Of a stretch of 64,000 nt of DNA, positions 43,416-55,530 are shown one piece after another. The notes below the pieces were generated by a model that did not search any database, was not told the origin of the DNA, and saw nothing but the letters and a program-made list of their open reading frames with translations. Where the stretch lies: positions 41,807,501-41,871,500 of the forward strand of contig CM077011.1 in the NCBI GenBank assembly GCA_039090855.1, read 5' to 3'. The translations under genes were made by a program, and so were the position numbers. Every line of letters begins with the position of its first letter. Positions within the stretch are counted from its first letter, which is position 1. The DNA is from Macrothele yani. Its lineage: Eukaryota > Arthropoda > Arachnida > Araneae > Macrothelidae.

Positions 43416-44621
43416 ATGTACATGTACAGGGTTCATACTCTTTTTTGAAAATGGGAAATTAAAGAGTTCTTAAGGACCTTCAAGGCTATTTTTAAGGACT
43501 TCATAATCGCTGCATGCAAATATACACAATATACAAAATGTGAGTTAACTATTACAACATAAGTCATTTTAACATAATAAATCAATTTTGTTGAAACTAA
43601 TGAATATTCCATTGCACAAATACATGAATTAAAATTAGTTCTACTAAAATAAACCTAAATACTCAAACAGAAAAACCAACTAACTTAAAAGTTCCTTATA
43701 TACATTATTTACTGGTAATACTGGATCCATTATTTGTCCTGAAGCATATCTTTGCATCTACAGAACTAACACTCTGCTTCTTTGTATTGTGGTGTGAAGC
43801 ATAAAATTTATTTACTTTGGAATTTCAATTTTCAACAAATTTTCACCCATTAATTGCGATTATAGGCCCATCTTTGTGGTTTCGGAAACTTTTTAAATTT
43901 GCATTTGTTTTTCCTTCAAAGTTTATCCGAATTTATATTTTTTTATTAATTTATAAATTCATTTTAACAAAAACAGTATTACAAATACAGCTTATAATTT
44001 CATATGGCTGTAATTGTCAGTCTTTATAATATTTGGTATCTTTACCTTTCCATTCAATAACTTAATTCCTTCCATTAGAATTACTTTAACAAATATGTAC
44101 GGACACAGGCTAAGAAACTAAATGCATTAATTCTGTGGGTGGCATCACTACAAGTGCTGCAGATGGAAAAATAACACTTTTTTATAAAAATGCAGCACAG
44201 CTTGTTAGACCTGTTTTAGGTTAATGAAGCAAGTAAACACACTATCTAAATCAAATCAAAACACACAAGTTCACCGTAACTTAAATCATATCATCGGAAT
44301 TGAAAGCCTTAAGTTCAATAAAAATGTTTGAATTCTGCCAATGTAGTTTTGAAATTTATGCAAAGAATCAAAACTGAACAGTGAAGCCTCACTTTCTTTT
44401 AAGTATTTATTTATTTATTTACTACACAGCTTCCGAATTCCCAAATCTGGAGAAAAATTTGGTTTTCGTAGATTTGGATGAATAACACATTTTTGCTTGT
44501 GTAACTGTTGCATTTTTTTTTTAAATTCTACAGCTGTAGCACTTGTAGCAACTTCCTTCCATACACTTAATGCAGATTGATTTTCAACATTTGGCAATAG
44601 CAGGGGTGTTAGTGCCCCTAC

Positions 44622-44735
44622 CATGTTTTGGAGCAATTCTTGGAGCAGGGAAATATGCAATTTGGAGCAGAAAAGTTGGGTTTTGGAGCAAGAAAATTTG
44701 CATTTTGGAGCAGAACTCAGGTTTTGGAGCAGCTA
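44622..44735 (+). repeat. Short repeats of a TTTTGGAGCA word
   Basis: TTTGGAGCA or TTGGAGCAG occurs about six times in 115 bp with 15-25 bp spacing. The function is unknown. Confidence 0.7.
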
Positions 44736-45936
44736 ATGATAATATTTTTAATTGTTTTAAGTCCATGCAGTGCTTTAAGTTATGTTTATATACTGAATTA
44801 CCATTATTTTATGAAATATGAAAAAAATGTTATATTTCAGGTTTGTTGACATTTTACTGCTTCTCTTACAACTGTTAATTAGCATTTCTGTCGTTCCTAC
44901 AGTGAGATAAATAGGAAAACAATTATCCTACCCACGATTTATTGAAAACTACATGACCTGCAATATTTTAAGTGTAACACATTAATATCAGGGATTTTCT
45001 TCTGAATGCATTTGTTTCGCTGCAAATAGGATGCTGCCGCGTCCAAGAACTGTTGCTATTGATACTGAACACTTGCAAATATACACTTAGGAAGAATAAA
45101 TAATATGTAATTACTGTTTGTTGTTTGGTTGGTTGGTTTTCAGCAGCATATTTTTCGAGATTCGTGGCATTCAGATTAAAATACATTATTTCTGAAACCA
45201 ACCAACTGGCAAGCCACGCATACGTGGTTTGCGTGTTCATCACAAACTCCTAAGGTTTTCTGAAGGAAAGCATACCTTCGATATAAAAGGAAAACTAATG
45301 TAACATTTAATAATCAAATTGGAACCAAAACTATAAGATAACAGTGAAAACTATATGCATCATCTTTAAGCAGTTGCACCACGATACTCTTCATACAATG
45401 TTTTTTATCAAGTAATTATTATCAATGTCAAACTTTCGTTATTGCTGTGAACAATTATAACTGGACCAAAACTATAAGATGATAGTGAAATTTAGTGAAG
45501 TTGGTTAGATAAAAGCTGCTTCTATCGCTTAACACTTGCACAGTGACGTTTTGGCACGAGACCCCCCCCCCCCATCTTCAGTAGTAGAATCAGTGTATGG
45601 CTTTTTTGTTGTTGCTGTCTGAAAGAGCCACTGTTCTTGCATACATTACATGGGATCATGCATGTATGGACATGGACATTAAGCAGACGATTGCGAGTTA
45701 GTAAGTGGTTCAACGCACCTTCCATCTGGAAAAAGAAAAGTGTGAGGGTGAAGATGTTCCCCAAGGTAGATCAAAATGAGAAAAAGAAAACCTTCTAAAA
45801 ATTCTGATCCCTGAATGTACGGGGCAAAATTCAGACTTTAAGTACCGAACGATCAGTATTCCTGATAACAAGTTATGCGATATAAACAATCTTTTCATTT
45901 ATCCATAGCGCTCGTGAGCGATTTTAATTAACATAC

Positions 45937-47340
45937 ACGAGGCTGACAAAGAAAAAAACAAAGCTGTACTTTTTAATTTGGTGAAAAATCAGACTGCACG
46001 GTGAGAAAGTGTGAATATTACAAAGCATGAACAAAACTGAATCGTTTACTGTAATTTATTTATGAAAATATTTAACTAGATCACACCACTGTATTCACAA
46101 TTATAAAATTAGTGAATTCCAAACAAAATAGGTTGGTTTTGAAAGAGAGCTTCAAACAGTTTTTTTTCCTGGTTTTGTTCTTGTACTTGCTAAAACATTA
46201 GCTCTGGTTTCCTCTTGCGAGCAAACCCTACTTTCTTCTCACCAAGTTCCACGGCCATATTTTTCTTTTGTTGACTCTGCCACTGCACAACATCCACTGT
46301 TTTTTTTTTTTTTTGCTTTTTTTCTGCCCAGTTTTCCCTTTACCATTTTTCTTTGTTATTTTTCTTTCTTTTTTCGTTTTTTTTTAATTCCCTCAGATGA
46401 CAATTTTATCCATCATGCTTAAAGAACTTTCAGCCTGAGAACCATGATTCTGATATCAGAGCTCAACTATTTTAGATAAATGGTGTAATTTTCAGAGAAT
46501 GAATACTTTTTTTTTAACACCATGCATAAAATTCTTCCAATTTCCAAACTTAGACACTTCTGTTTTTGGAAATCCCCCCCCTTATCAAGCTAAAATGCAC
46601 ACACATTTATGAGGGTGATGACATTTAACAACTACATAGGAGTGGAAACATCGCGGGGGGGGGGATACAATTACGGAAGAAATCTTCGCTCCATCTGACT
46701 TCAGTTTTCGGAAATTTATCCAACATTTTCAAGCTGAAATACAAATATTTATGGAATAAAATGATATCTAACAATACTGGGTAGAGGAAACATCGCGAGA
46801 AAAAAAATTACAATTACCAGAGAAATCTTACCTCCGTCTACTTTCCGTTTTCGAAGGATGAAATTCCGTCCTCCGACGAAGAAAACACCCCCCCCACACA
46901 CACACACACCAATCCTCCCAAAATTTCAGTTCAGTTATGCATCGATTTCGTACATGGTCCAAATGATTAAAAAAAAAAAAAAAGACAATTTCTCGAATCA
47001 GTGCGAGAATCTCGTCGCCGAAGATTATGGGGAAATTTTCAGGCGGCCTAACTTCCATTTTCGGAAATCATTGCCAACAATTTCAAGCTGAAATTATGCA
47101 ATGAAATTATATTTAACAATACTGAACAGAAGCAACATAGCGCGCGAGAAAAAAAAAAATATTACGGGGAAAAAATTCTGCACTTTAACTTCCGTTTCTG
47201 AACGTTTAAAAAGACAAAACAGCATCCCCGGACGGAATACGACCCCCTCCCCTAATATCCTGAAAATTTCTTCACTTTTGCATTGATCTTGAAAATGACA
47301 AAAAAAAAAAACGGAGGGGACTCCGCAAATGAATCTCACG
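45937..47340 (+). repeat. Interspersed repeat, copy 1, with internal monomers
   Basis: It matches 60586-61500: ACACGAGGCTGAC / ACACGAGACTGAC, CAAGTTCCACGGCCATAT / CAAGTTCCATGGCCATAT, CTTTTGTTGACTCTGC and CATCATGCTTAAAGAACTTT. Its right half has three or four degenerate monomers (AACAATACTG, then AACATCGCGAGAAAA, then AGAAATCTTCGCTC and TTCCGTTTTCG), about 150-200 bp apart. No protein recognised. Confidence 0.65.
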
Positions 47341-47699
47341 TACGAGTTAACCGCTGAATCGATTTCGAATGTCGTAAGATAATGCTAAATTATAGATGAC
47401 CGGTAAATTTTAACTTTTGGCGCAGATTTCATCGAAATGGCGATTTTTTTTAGCAGAATGACACAAGAACAACATTTTGCCGCGGGCTGGCCCAATTGGC
47501 GCAAGTCTGGCAGCCCTGCAATAGTAGATAGGTGTAAAAAGCTAAAACAAACTGCAGTAACAAGACACCTATGAAATTTCCTTCAAAATTTTTACTTCTA
47601 TTATACATCTTTTTTTGCTCTTAAACTTAAAAAACAGTAATGCAATTTAACAATGACTGCAAGGAAATTATATTATGTACATATTCACTTTTTTGAGGT

Positions 47700-48142
47700 C
47701 AAACAAAGGACGTAGGCCTACTACAATGAAATCAATTTTTCAGCTCCTTTTTTGCAACTACTGACATGGTAATTTCTGCCAATTCTTCATTTTTTTCCTT
47801 TATTAATTTTCGAAAACTATTTGATTGAAGGAAGCAGTTCATATCTCTCATCAATTCCCCTTGGGCGGCAAGGTCATCTGCACGTTTCTCTAATTCGGCA
47901 AAAAAAAATTTCTTTGTTTTTTTGTACTAAGCATTTGCAATTCCTCCTCAATCAATTTACGTTTCCTCCCAGATGTATGTTGCTTGGCACATTTTTTTTT
48001 TTTTTTCGGCATCTAAATATTGAACATATTTCTGTCTAGCTGAAAAGACAGAAGCTCTAAGCTCTTTACTTAGTACCACATTCTCTAATAAATAACAGAA
48101 GATAACGATCTGAACTGCACTGACCCCGCACAACGAAAGCAA
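47700..48142 (-). pseudogene. hAT-type transposase remnant (C-terminal coiled coil)
   Basis: The minus-strand reading includes LSKELRASVFSARQKYVQYL followed by an EKKKKM stretch. In the next frames come SGRKRKLIEEELQMLSTKKQ and a serine/lysine-rich helix (SFRKLIKEKNEELAE). This charged coiled-coil tail, following a SARQ(K/R)Y-x-x-YL motif, resembles the C terminus of proteins encoded by CAGGGTTCGTAC-type hAT elements. The family recollection is not verified. Frame breaks and stops are present. Confidence 0.45.
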
Positions 48143-48504
48143 GAAGCCAGCAATAAATCTAATCTAAACCAAAGGGATTTGAAGGTAGCTTAGTTGGCAA
48201 ACTGCCAAAAGCAATACAGAACATGGGTAAACTTTTGCGACATGCGCATGCGATCTAGTGAAGTGACGTAAAATCATCCTCAGTACGCTAATGAAACCAG
48301 CTGGCCTGTGTAATGCGCACATTTCTTTGGTTAAAAAAAAATTACGACCTTTTTAACGACCGAATATAATATAATTACGGTGTTTTCAAGGACTTTTAAA
48401 GAGCCCTTAAAAACAGAACAGAAATTAAGTTCTTAAGGGCCCTTAAAAAAGGTAAATGGAAATTAAGGAGTTCTTAAGGACTTTTAAGGACTGTACGAAC
48501 CCTG

Positions 48505-49315
48505 ATGTACACCCCTTGGTAAAAAAACTATGCATTATTTTAAGCAGAAGGTACTTCGAAAAAGTTAATCGTGGCGAGTGGTGTCTGACCATTAAAGAAT
48601 TTTTTAGAGTTCTCAGAAAAGTAGATATTGCTGCAAATACACATTAGAAACAAAAATATGTACTTATGTCCTTCATGGCAAAACAATTTTTCAGCAATAT
48701 TAGAAATCATAGGCAGCACATTTTCCATCGGATAGATCTGATGCAAAATGAATTTTTTAAATCGTACTTTTAGAAGCAGAGATATAGGAGAAATCAACAA
48801 CTTACTTTTATGCCCCCCAGCAGAAAAACAATGCATTACTCAAAAAAGAAACTGTACCCAAAATAGTCATTATAAATGGTATCGATTGGAAGAATGTTTT
48901 CGATCGGATTTCGAGAAGCAATTATGTGGAACAAAATGTATTTTGAATTTGATAGCATTTGCATTTACACCCTTTAGCAGCTAAGCTGCGCATCGTAGAA
49001 AAATCGGAAAGCTAGGGCAAATGTTATTGCATTTCAAGCTTCCCGATCCAGAAAGAATCTTCCAAATCAGTCTAACAGTTGCAGAGATATTGGTGTACAC
49101 AGGCGGACAGTCAAATTGATAACATAAGCACACGTACCTATTTAAAAAAAAGATGTGCTAAAACCAGCAGGCAGATGAACAGAGAATCTGTACTCAGGAG
49201 TAATTCTACCCATTTCATGTGCAGGCCCTTTCAATGATTTTAATCAAGGAAGTGTTTTTGCAATGGCTTCCGCACATACCAGATTTTCTTCATTGTGTTC
49301 TTTTCAGGGATGAAT
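48505..49315. repeat. Degenerate satellite-like DNA, right of the large hAT
   Basis: Continues the motif set of 42640-43415: CGTACTTTTAGAAGCAGAGA, CACCCTTTAGCAGC, ACAATGCATTACTC and CAGTCTAACAGTTGCAGAGA. It fades out near 49110. Confidence 0.5.
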
Positions 49316-49321
49316 ATGTTT

Positions 49322-49520
49322 GGAGGAAAGGGAGAGTTAACTACCAACATGGGCAACTCAATGGGCTATAAGTACTTGCCTATCCCTAATTTAGGGTAAC
49401 TAGTTCCAGGAAAGGAAGAGAGCCAATACAGTAAGACAACAGAACATGCATGCCCAGACATTTAGAACATTCGAACCCAGACCCATCTCAAACGAATGGT
49501 CAGAAACCAATGCTTAGATC
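49322..49520 (-). mobile_element. Old SINE copy
   Basis: Inverted and heavily substituted: GGGCAACTCAATGGGCTATA, CCTATCCCTAATTTAGGG, GAGAGCCAATACAGTAAGAC, and a head near AACGAATGGTCAGA. Confidence 0.78.
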
Positions 49521-49702
49521 ACTGCCACCGTGAGCAACTAAATGGCTATAAGCAGTCACCCGTCCCTAATTTAGGGACACTAATTCCAGGGAAAGGTGAG
49601 AGCCAGTGCGAAAAGGCAAACACAACATCCATGCCTCACCGAAATTCAAACCCAGACCCATCTCAGAGGAATGATCAGATACCATCGCCTAGACCACTGC
49701 GG
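49521..49702 (-). mobile_element. Old SINE copy, adjacent to the previous one
   Basis: CACCGTGAGCAACTAAATGG, CCGTCCCTAATTTAGGGAC, CATGCCTCACCGAAATTC and AATGATCAGATACCATCGCC. The tail end is missing, as if it inserted into the head of its neighbour. Confidence 0.78.
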
Positions 49703-51500
49703 CAAATCAGTTTACAAAAGATGGCATTGCGAATTTTCACAATATTCAATACTGGGAATGAGAAAATCTCATGAACTAACCCAGTTTGTCATCAGCAGAC
49801 TTCATGTGAATGTTAGGGTTGACATCGTTGATGATTACTTGAGCAGTCCATTTTCCATATACCAAATCTCAAGGAATATTTTGGAGGAGGAATTCTGTGC
49901 ATTCATTGCTTAAAAGAAATTTCATCAGCAACACACCATTGCATATGGTTCATACACAATAGGGTTCCGGCAAATTTCAGCCCCACAGTTCGAGAAAATC
50001 TTAGTGTTAAGTACCCTGCCTGTTCAACTGGTACATTTACACTAGAGGTTGTGATGTACTACAGAGGTGAAGCGCGTGTCAAGATGACAAATATGCAGCG
50101 ATACATTCCTTTGATGTAGCTTAGTCTGTTAAAGCAACCGACTCCATAGCAACGTGAGGCAGGTTCGATCCCCGTCACAAATTCCTGTTTTCACAAGGTT
50201 CACATGGGCCTTAATTTGAAAAGCCCGGCCCATTCCAGACTTTCAAACGTTCTCCGCCACTTATTGCAAATAATGCAAGTCTCCCTTTAGAGCAGGAGTC
50301 TTCAATCTGTGGCCAGCGAGATGTTGTAAACAAACGAAATTCAAAAATGTATAAAGAAAAAAAAAATACATTTTCAAAATGAATATTGAAGTACTTTCAG
50401 CACATGGGCTTTGAATTCCCAAATGTGCTATCTGCTCTGCTGAAATAAATAAATAACCAAAATTTTTAAAGAATATTGAGAAATGTAGGCATTTTGATAC
50501 CTACTTTGGACTTTTTTGTAGCATAAACATGTTAACTGCATCGTTGTTTCTTTTTCTGAAAGTTAGGTTTTAAGATGAAATATCTGAAATCAATATTCAT
50601 AATCAATAAAGAAAAATATTCCTCATAATACATGGGTGATAAATCAATAGAATATTCAAAGCAAACAGAATATAAATTTGCTTGTACCAACTTTTCTGAG
50701 AAATGTTACATGGATGATCAGTTAGTGGTACGAGAAACTTCAGAATTTATATTGTTTGCTTTCAATATTCATAAAAACACATGGATTTTTACTTTTTCAT
50801 GTGGCCAAGTACCATTCCATTTTGCCTGCCATTCAAAAAAAGTTGAAGACCCCCCCCCCCCCCCACAGCTCTAAAAAAACAAAGGCGCTGTACTGAACAG
50901 AACAACCTTGGTAGTTCGAGGGAATGTCGCAAAGAGACCTTCCATTTCTCCTAGGAATTCTTCTGACTCATGAGGTGCAGATCTGACTACAAACTCCTGT
51001 TATAAATGTGAAGTACAAACAAGCAACAAATGGTGCTGGAAGCAGAAAACTGTTTATGTAAATAAACATTTCTGGGAAAAAGAAAAACAGTGAAGTGCAA
51101 ATGAAATTTGATTACAACCTTTGAAGAAATAAAATGTTCTGCTTCAGGCTCTCATCTTGCAGTTCAGCTGGGATTAATCAATGCATGTGGTTGTGAATGT
51201 GTTTTTGTCTTTTTATTAGTCTGATTACGTAGCAAGTCAGTCTTCATTTTGTGAGACTAAAAGATTTTTGTTAATGCAGGAGCAAAATGCTAAACCTAAA
51301 GCCATCACTTCATTTGTTTTTACAGCAAATTTTGGTTCTATCTACATTAAACTTTAGATTTTCAGCTTTCTATCTTTTCTTATTCTTTAGTTTTGTCACA
51401 GGATATGTCATCTGCAAACAAATTTGCAACTCTAGTATTTTACTTTTTTGTTCACTTTTTCAGGTATTGGCTATTTGTTTAAAAGGGTTCCTGGACCCTC
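49703..51500. other. Non-coding interval
   Basis: No gene recognised. ACTACAGAGGTGAAGC near 50055 also occurs near 25555, so a low-copy repeat may lie here. A poly-C run lies at about 50851-50866. Confidence 0.4.
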
Positions 51501-51539
51501 TAGATCTTTTGTAGTTCCTTATTCCACTATAAAGTTTTT

Positions 51540-51800
51540 TGGTGGTATACTTAACAGTCCTTCACAGAAATGCCACATCAGATGCGATCATCTCGTTTCT
51601 GCCATCAAAGCCAATTCTTCCAGTAATTATATTATGTCTTCACTTCTCTGATATCCCCTACTAATAAAAATGTGCTTACTTCAGAGACTTCTTGTAATGC
51701 CTGTCCAACCAGCTTCCAGAAATCATCTTGATCATTCCATTCTGTGGTGCACAAGCAGAAATTATACTCAACGATACACCAACCAGGAATGAAAATTGCC
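51540..51800 (-). pseudogene. LINE endonuclease fragment (RTE-like), decayed
   Basis: Minus-strand pieces read IISACAPQNG, then in a shifted frame DQDDFWKLVGQALQEVSEVS and FLLVGDI. This follows the order of AP-endonuclease domains in RTE-type LINEs (SxYAPQxG, DxFW, then a GD motif). It is short and frame-broken. Confidence 0.4.
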
Positions 51801-52061
51801 AAATACTAGACCAATTAATTACAGGAAAATGATCAGATTCCTGCATGAAACATTTTTTTATATGCATAATTTAGCTCACTGATTGCTCCTTCCCTCTTTT
51901 AAAGACACACACAATTGTAAGTCTACTACAATCAGTTTTCATGTCTAAAACAAGTGTAAATTATTAAAGATATAAGTTGAATTACTAGTGACTACATAAT
52001 GCATTAGTAAGATAATAAAAATAAGACCTACAATACAAAAGATGCTAGATAATGCGGCATT

Positions 52062-52080
52062 TTTATTTTTTATTTTAATT
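52062..52080 (-). terminator. Polyadenylation signals for eEF1B
   Basis: Read on the minus strand, two overlapping AATAAA hexamers (AAAATAAAAAATAAAAATG) occur about 45-55 nt after the eEF1B stop codon, implying a short 3' UTR. Confidence 0.6.
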
Positions 52081-52117
52081 GTATTACAAACTGTGTATCA
52101 TCAAAGAAAGCAGCAAT

Positions 52118-52156
52118 TTACAATTTATTGAATGCAGCAATATCCACACTTTGTAC
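52118..52156 (-). CDS. eEF1B (EF-1 beta/delta) last coding exon
   Basis: eEF1B beta/delta reloads eEF1A with GTP during translation elongation. Read on the minus strand after a good acceptor (TTATTTCTTTTTCAG) the exon encodes VQSVDIAAFNKL and TAA. This C terminus is almost invariant in animals (VQSxDxAAFNKI); only the last residue differs here (Leu for Ile). The exon begins in phase 0, matching the end of the exon at 58471-58589. Together they form a continuous reading, DDL then VQSVDIAAF. It is a real host gene on codon and splice evidence. The choice between beta and delta subunits cannot be made from the shared C-terminal domain. Confidence 0.93.
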   Translation of the reverse strand, partial: VQSVDIAAFNKL

Positions 52157-52512
52157 CTGAAAAAGAAATAAGGGCATAAAGCATAACACTTTCTACAAAC
52201 GCAACAACAGTGGTAAAAACTGAGTAAATGATTTGCATATATGCAGAGGAATAGAAAAACTTTAAAATTCCAAAGTTACTACAGAACTGAACTTGACTAA
52301 AATCAATTTATGTAACTGCTGATCAGAAATTATAACATTAAATTTGCAAACTTTCCCACAAACTAATAACTACAATTTTCATATAGGGAAACCTCTCAAA
52401 GAAAAACAATGTACAAGTATCATTATGAAATATACAAAAGTCTTATATAACAAAAATGGGAGCTGACAAAAAGAATATTACTACTAAGCTAACTAATCCT
52501 ATAAATTCAGTC

Positions 52513-52865
52513 TGTGTGTGATACAGATTTCTAAACACTGCATGAACACCAAGAACTGAAAGTAGCACTTTTTTCTTTTTTTGGTTGGAGGTTTAACGAC
52601 CACCGTGAGCAACTCAATGGGCTATAAGCAGTCGCCCGTCCCTAATTTAGGGTAACTGGTTCCAGGGAAGGGAGAGAGCCAGTGCCGTAAGACAAACACA
52701 ACATCCATGCCTCACCGGGATTCGAACCTGGACCCCTTTCAGACGAATGATCAGAGGCCAACGCCTTAGACCACTGCGCCACCGGGGCGGCAAAGAAGCA
52801 CTTAAGATGTGTGTGATACAGATTTCTAAACACTGCATGAACACCAAGAACTGAAAGTAGCACTT
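52513..52865. repeat. 58-bp direct repeat on both sides of a SINE
   Basis: The sequence from TGTGTGTGATACAG to AGTAGCACTT is present at 52513-52570 and again at 52808-52865 with no difference seen. The SINE at 52571-52791 lies between them. The likely history is a tandem duplication followed by SINE insertion. Confidence 0.9.
52571..52791 (-). mobile_element. Full-length tRNA-derived SINE
   Basis: Complete inverted copy with intact A and B boxes. AAAGTAGCACTT (52559-52570) and AAAGAAGCACTT (52792-52803) are a 12-bp duplication with one mismatch. It lies in the eEF1B terminal intron. Confidence 0.9.
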
Positions 52866-54125
52866 AAGGTGTAACATGAATTTATAGTATATTGTTTATT
52901 ATATAAACTTAGCTGGCAAGATAGAAAAACTGTGGCTAAAATTTTTGTTATCTTATTCAAAGAAGCTCCATTTAAAATGATACAAAATAGAGTTTTTTTG
53001 TTAAACTGCTGATGATAATTTTATCACTCAGTTTTTATAAATTATTTCTTTAAGGGTTTCAGAAGATCTTGCAAGAAACAATGTTATATGTGTATTTTAT
53101 TATTATTTAAGAGATTTCCTTGCATTTGGGTTGCCTTAATGCAAACCTTAACTTGTTGTGAATTTCTGGATCTTCTAAGTACTAAGAAAGCCTGGCTGGC
53201 CCTAAGAAAAGCACTCAGTATCTGATTTGTCCTTTTCTTGCTAAGTGTCTTCTTTCATCAGGATCCTTATCTGCTGCACCACAGGGAAAAACATAATTTG
53301 CTGCTAAGTTTTGGAGAGTGCTAGGATAATACTTTCTACAAAAGAAACGTAACTTACAGCTTCTGCTGCTCCTTTACTTTCTTGAAAGTTTAAGATTGCG
53401 GCAGCAGCTACATTCAGAAAGACAATAAAATTGTCTTGTTTATGCATATATTAAATAACTTCATCTGATGTCAAGATTTGTTTGTTGTTAGCAACTGTGA
53501 AGCCATCAATTACATGGTGCTAACAAAAAAACAATGTAACAAAAGAGTCACAAGTCAGTCTGGGTGTTTATATGTGCAATAGCTATTACATAACGAATAA
53601 CTCAGGAATTCAGTGTTTTAATTCAATTTTCTTGCATATACTTCTATGTTCATTGAGGCATGGTCTTACTAATCAGTTGGTGTACTCTAAAGAAAAGAGT
53701 AACAATTAGAATATTTAATACTGATCTGTCAGATTCTGAGATAAATTTTTAAACCTAATAATTTCATTTTCACTGGTTATTGAAAGGCAAGAGTTATCAG
53801 TTTTTGTACACAACAAAAAGATGTCATATCTACCTTTAAATTATGCACTAGAAAACTGATTAATCCACATGTCAGCAAACTCAAGAGCACTGCACTTACT
53901 GCACATGTGATGACATAGTTTTTCCATTAACTTAACTTATTAAGCAAACACACTTGGCTGCTGAATGAGAATGAACAACTGAGGAGAACATCAAACAAAG
54001 ATCTTTGCTCTTGAAACAGCTAAATGAACTACCTTTACCATACAAACTTAACTTTTTCTAAGAACTCAGGTTGAAATTTATACTATGATGGGATCTAACC
54101 AGCAACTGTAATAATCTTCAAAGTA
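52866..54125. other. Intronic non-coding interval
   Basis: Part of the eEF1B terminal intron. AT-rich, with no further coding or element recognised. Confidence 0.5.
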
Positions 54126-55333
54126 CACCCTGATTCATAAAGTATACAGTTTCCAGATGCTGTAAAACAGTAACAGTTGAAGACACGGACTACAACTGCA
54201 AATTGTTAGGTAGATGTACTCAAAGTTTGTGTCACGCTACTGAGGGAAGTGACGTAGGCGATAGCACGTCACATGACTAGTCAGTCAAAATGGCAGTGTC
54301 TAATGTGTTTTGTGTTTTTGAATTGAGCAAAATAGAATCTGTAACTGTTGTGCAACAGCATTTTCGATCCCAATTCGGAAAAGAACCTTCAACCAGAAAA
54401 TCTATCTACGATTGGCATAAAAAAATTTAAACTACGAGCTGTTTGTGCATCGGAAGAAGTCGTCGATAGTGTTTGACCGCCATTCAACGAAGCCTGGGAA
54501 AATCAACGCGGAGGGTGAGTCGTGAAGTACAGATTTCACAGCCCACTGTCTGGAAGATTTTGAGAAAGAAGCTGAAAATGATTCCATACAAAGTGCAGGT
54601 GTTGCAAAATCTCACTGACCTTGACAAGACAAAGCACTTTGAATTTTGTGCCAAAATGCAGCACCGTTTTGAAAATGACAATTTTGCCGATCACTTAGTT
54701 TTCACCAATGAAGCTACATTTCATGTGAGTGGTCAAGGTAAATGTGTTCTGTGCTGTGTCCAAAAAGTGTACGCCCCCCTTTCACGAGGAAACTGTCACG
54801 GGAGGCTCTTTTCTGGATACATTAAGTCTCTGGTTGATGCCACAGTTGCAGGGCGACAGTGACAACTTTATTCTCCAATTGGATGGTGCACCACCACACT
54901 GGTTATGTGACGAGCGCGATTATCTCGATGAACATCTTCCTCACCGATGGATTGGACGAGCCGCGGACTATAACATGCCACTGACCCAATGTCCACCCAG
55001 AAGTCCTGAATTAACACCTTGTGACTTGTTCCTGTGGAGGGTACGTAAAGGACAAGGTATTCGCCCCTCCCCTTCCTGTTGATCTAGCGGAGCTGAAACA
55101 GCGTATCACAACCGCTATCCACTTGATTCAGATATCTTACCTCGAGTTTGGGCGGAAACGGATTACCTGCTCGATATGTGTGTTGTGTGACTAAGGGTGC
55201 ACACATAAAACACTGACTGTCTCTAAAAAAAAACTTGAAACATTCCCTTACAAATTCTGTTACAGGTAACATAAAATATCTTACTTTGTTTTATAGTGCG
55301 TTGAAACTGTATATTTCTTTATGAATCACCCTG
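54126..55333 (+). mobile_element. Tc3/IS630-like transposon, 1208 bp
   Basis: Left end CACCCTGATTCATAAAGTAT and right end the inverse of CAGGGTGATTCATAAAGAAA. TATACAGTTTC follows at both ends, and TA flanks each side (54124-54125 and 55334-55335). It sits in the eEF1B intron, opposite to the gene's direction. Confidence 0.88.
54290..55085 (+). pseudogene. Tc3/IS630-like transposase
   Basis: From MAVSNVFCVFELSKIESVTV at 54290 the reading runs through QQHFRSQFGKEPSTRKSIYD to an early stop. It continues LTAIQRSLGKSTRRVSREVQ and QISQPTVWKILRKKLKM (helix-turn-helix), then HLVFTNEATFHVSGQ, where Asn replaces the expected catalytic Asp of the SDEATFH motif. After a frame change near 54735, NFILQLDGAPPHWLCDERDY and CPPRSPELTPCDLFLWRVRK carry the other two acidic residues. 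It is inactive because of the stop, the frameshift and the Asp change. Confidence 0.82.
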
Positions 55334-55440
55334 TATATACAATCAGTACTTTCACTTTGATAAATGATCACACAATACTTTCTAATTCCACTTCTCAACA
55401 TGTGGAAATTTACGAAGAGTTGCACCCTTCTCCTCCTCAT

Positions 55441-55530
55441 CATTTTTTTTTTTTTTTTTTTTTTTGATCCCCACACGTGTTTAAGATTATCAGGACCTGT
55501 CCCTAATTTAGGGTCACTTGTTCACTAGGA
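55441..55530 (-). mobile_element. SINE 3' fragment
   Basis: A long poly-T followed by CCTGTCCCTAATTTAGGGTC and TTCACTAGG. Only the tail and the nearest body remain. Confidence 0.6.

Larger units (their letters stand above)
43427..48504 (-). mobile_element. Large hAT-like element, 5.1 kb
   Basis: Left end CAGGGTTCATACTC and right end the inverse of CAGGGTTCGTACAG. Subterminal TTCTTAAGGAC words are inverted at both ends. ATGTACAC follows the right end (48505-48512), and ATGTACAT lies 3 bp before the left end (43416-43423), an approximate 8-bp duplication. The joined flank (GAGATGTACACCCC) fits the surrounding satellite. It includes a transposase-like remnant near 47700-48142 and internal repeats at 45937-47340. 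Confidence 0.6.

Noticed and set aside
42640..49110. Coding genes in the many short frames of this region
   Set aside because: Apart from the hAT-like coiled-coil remnant none shows motifs; the AT-rich satellite and repeat content explains the short frames.
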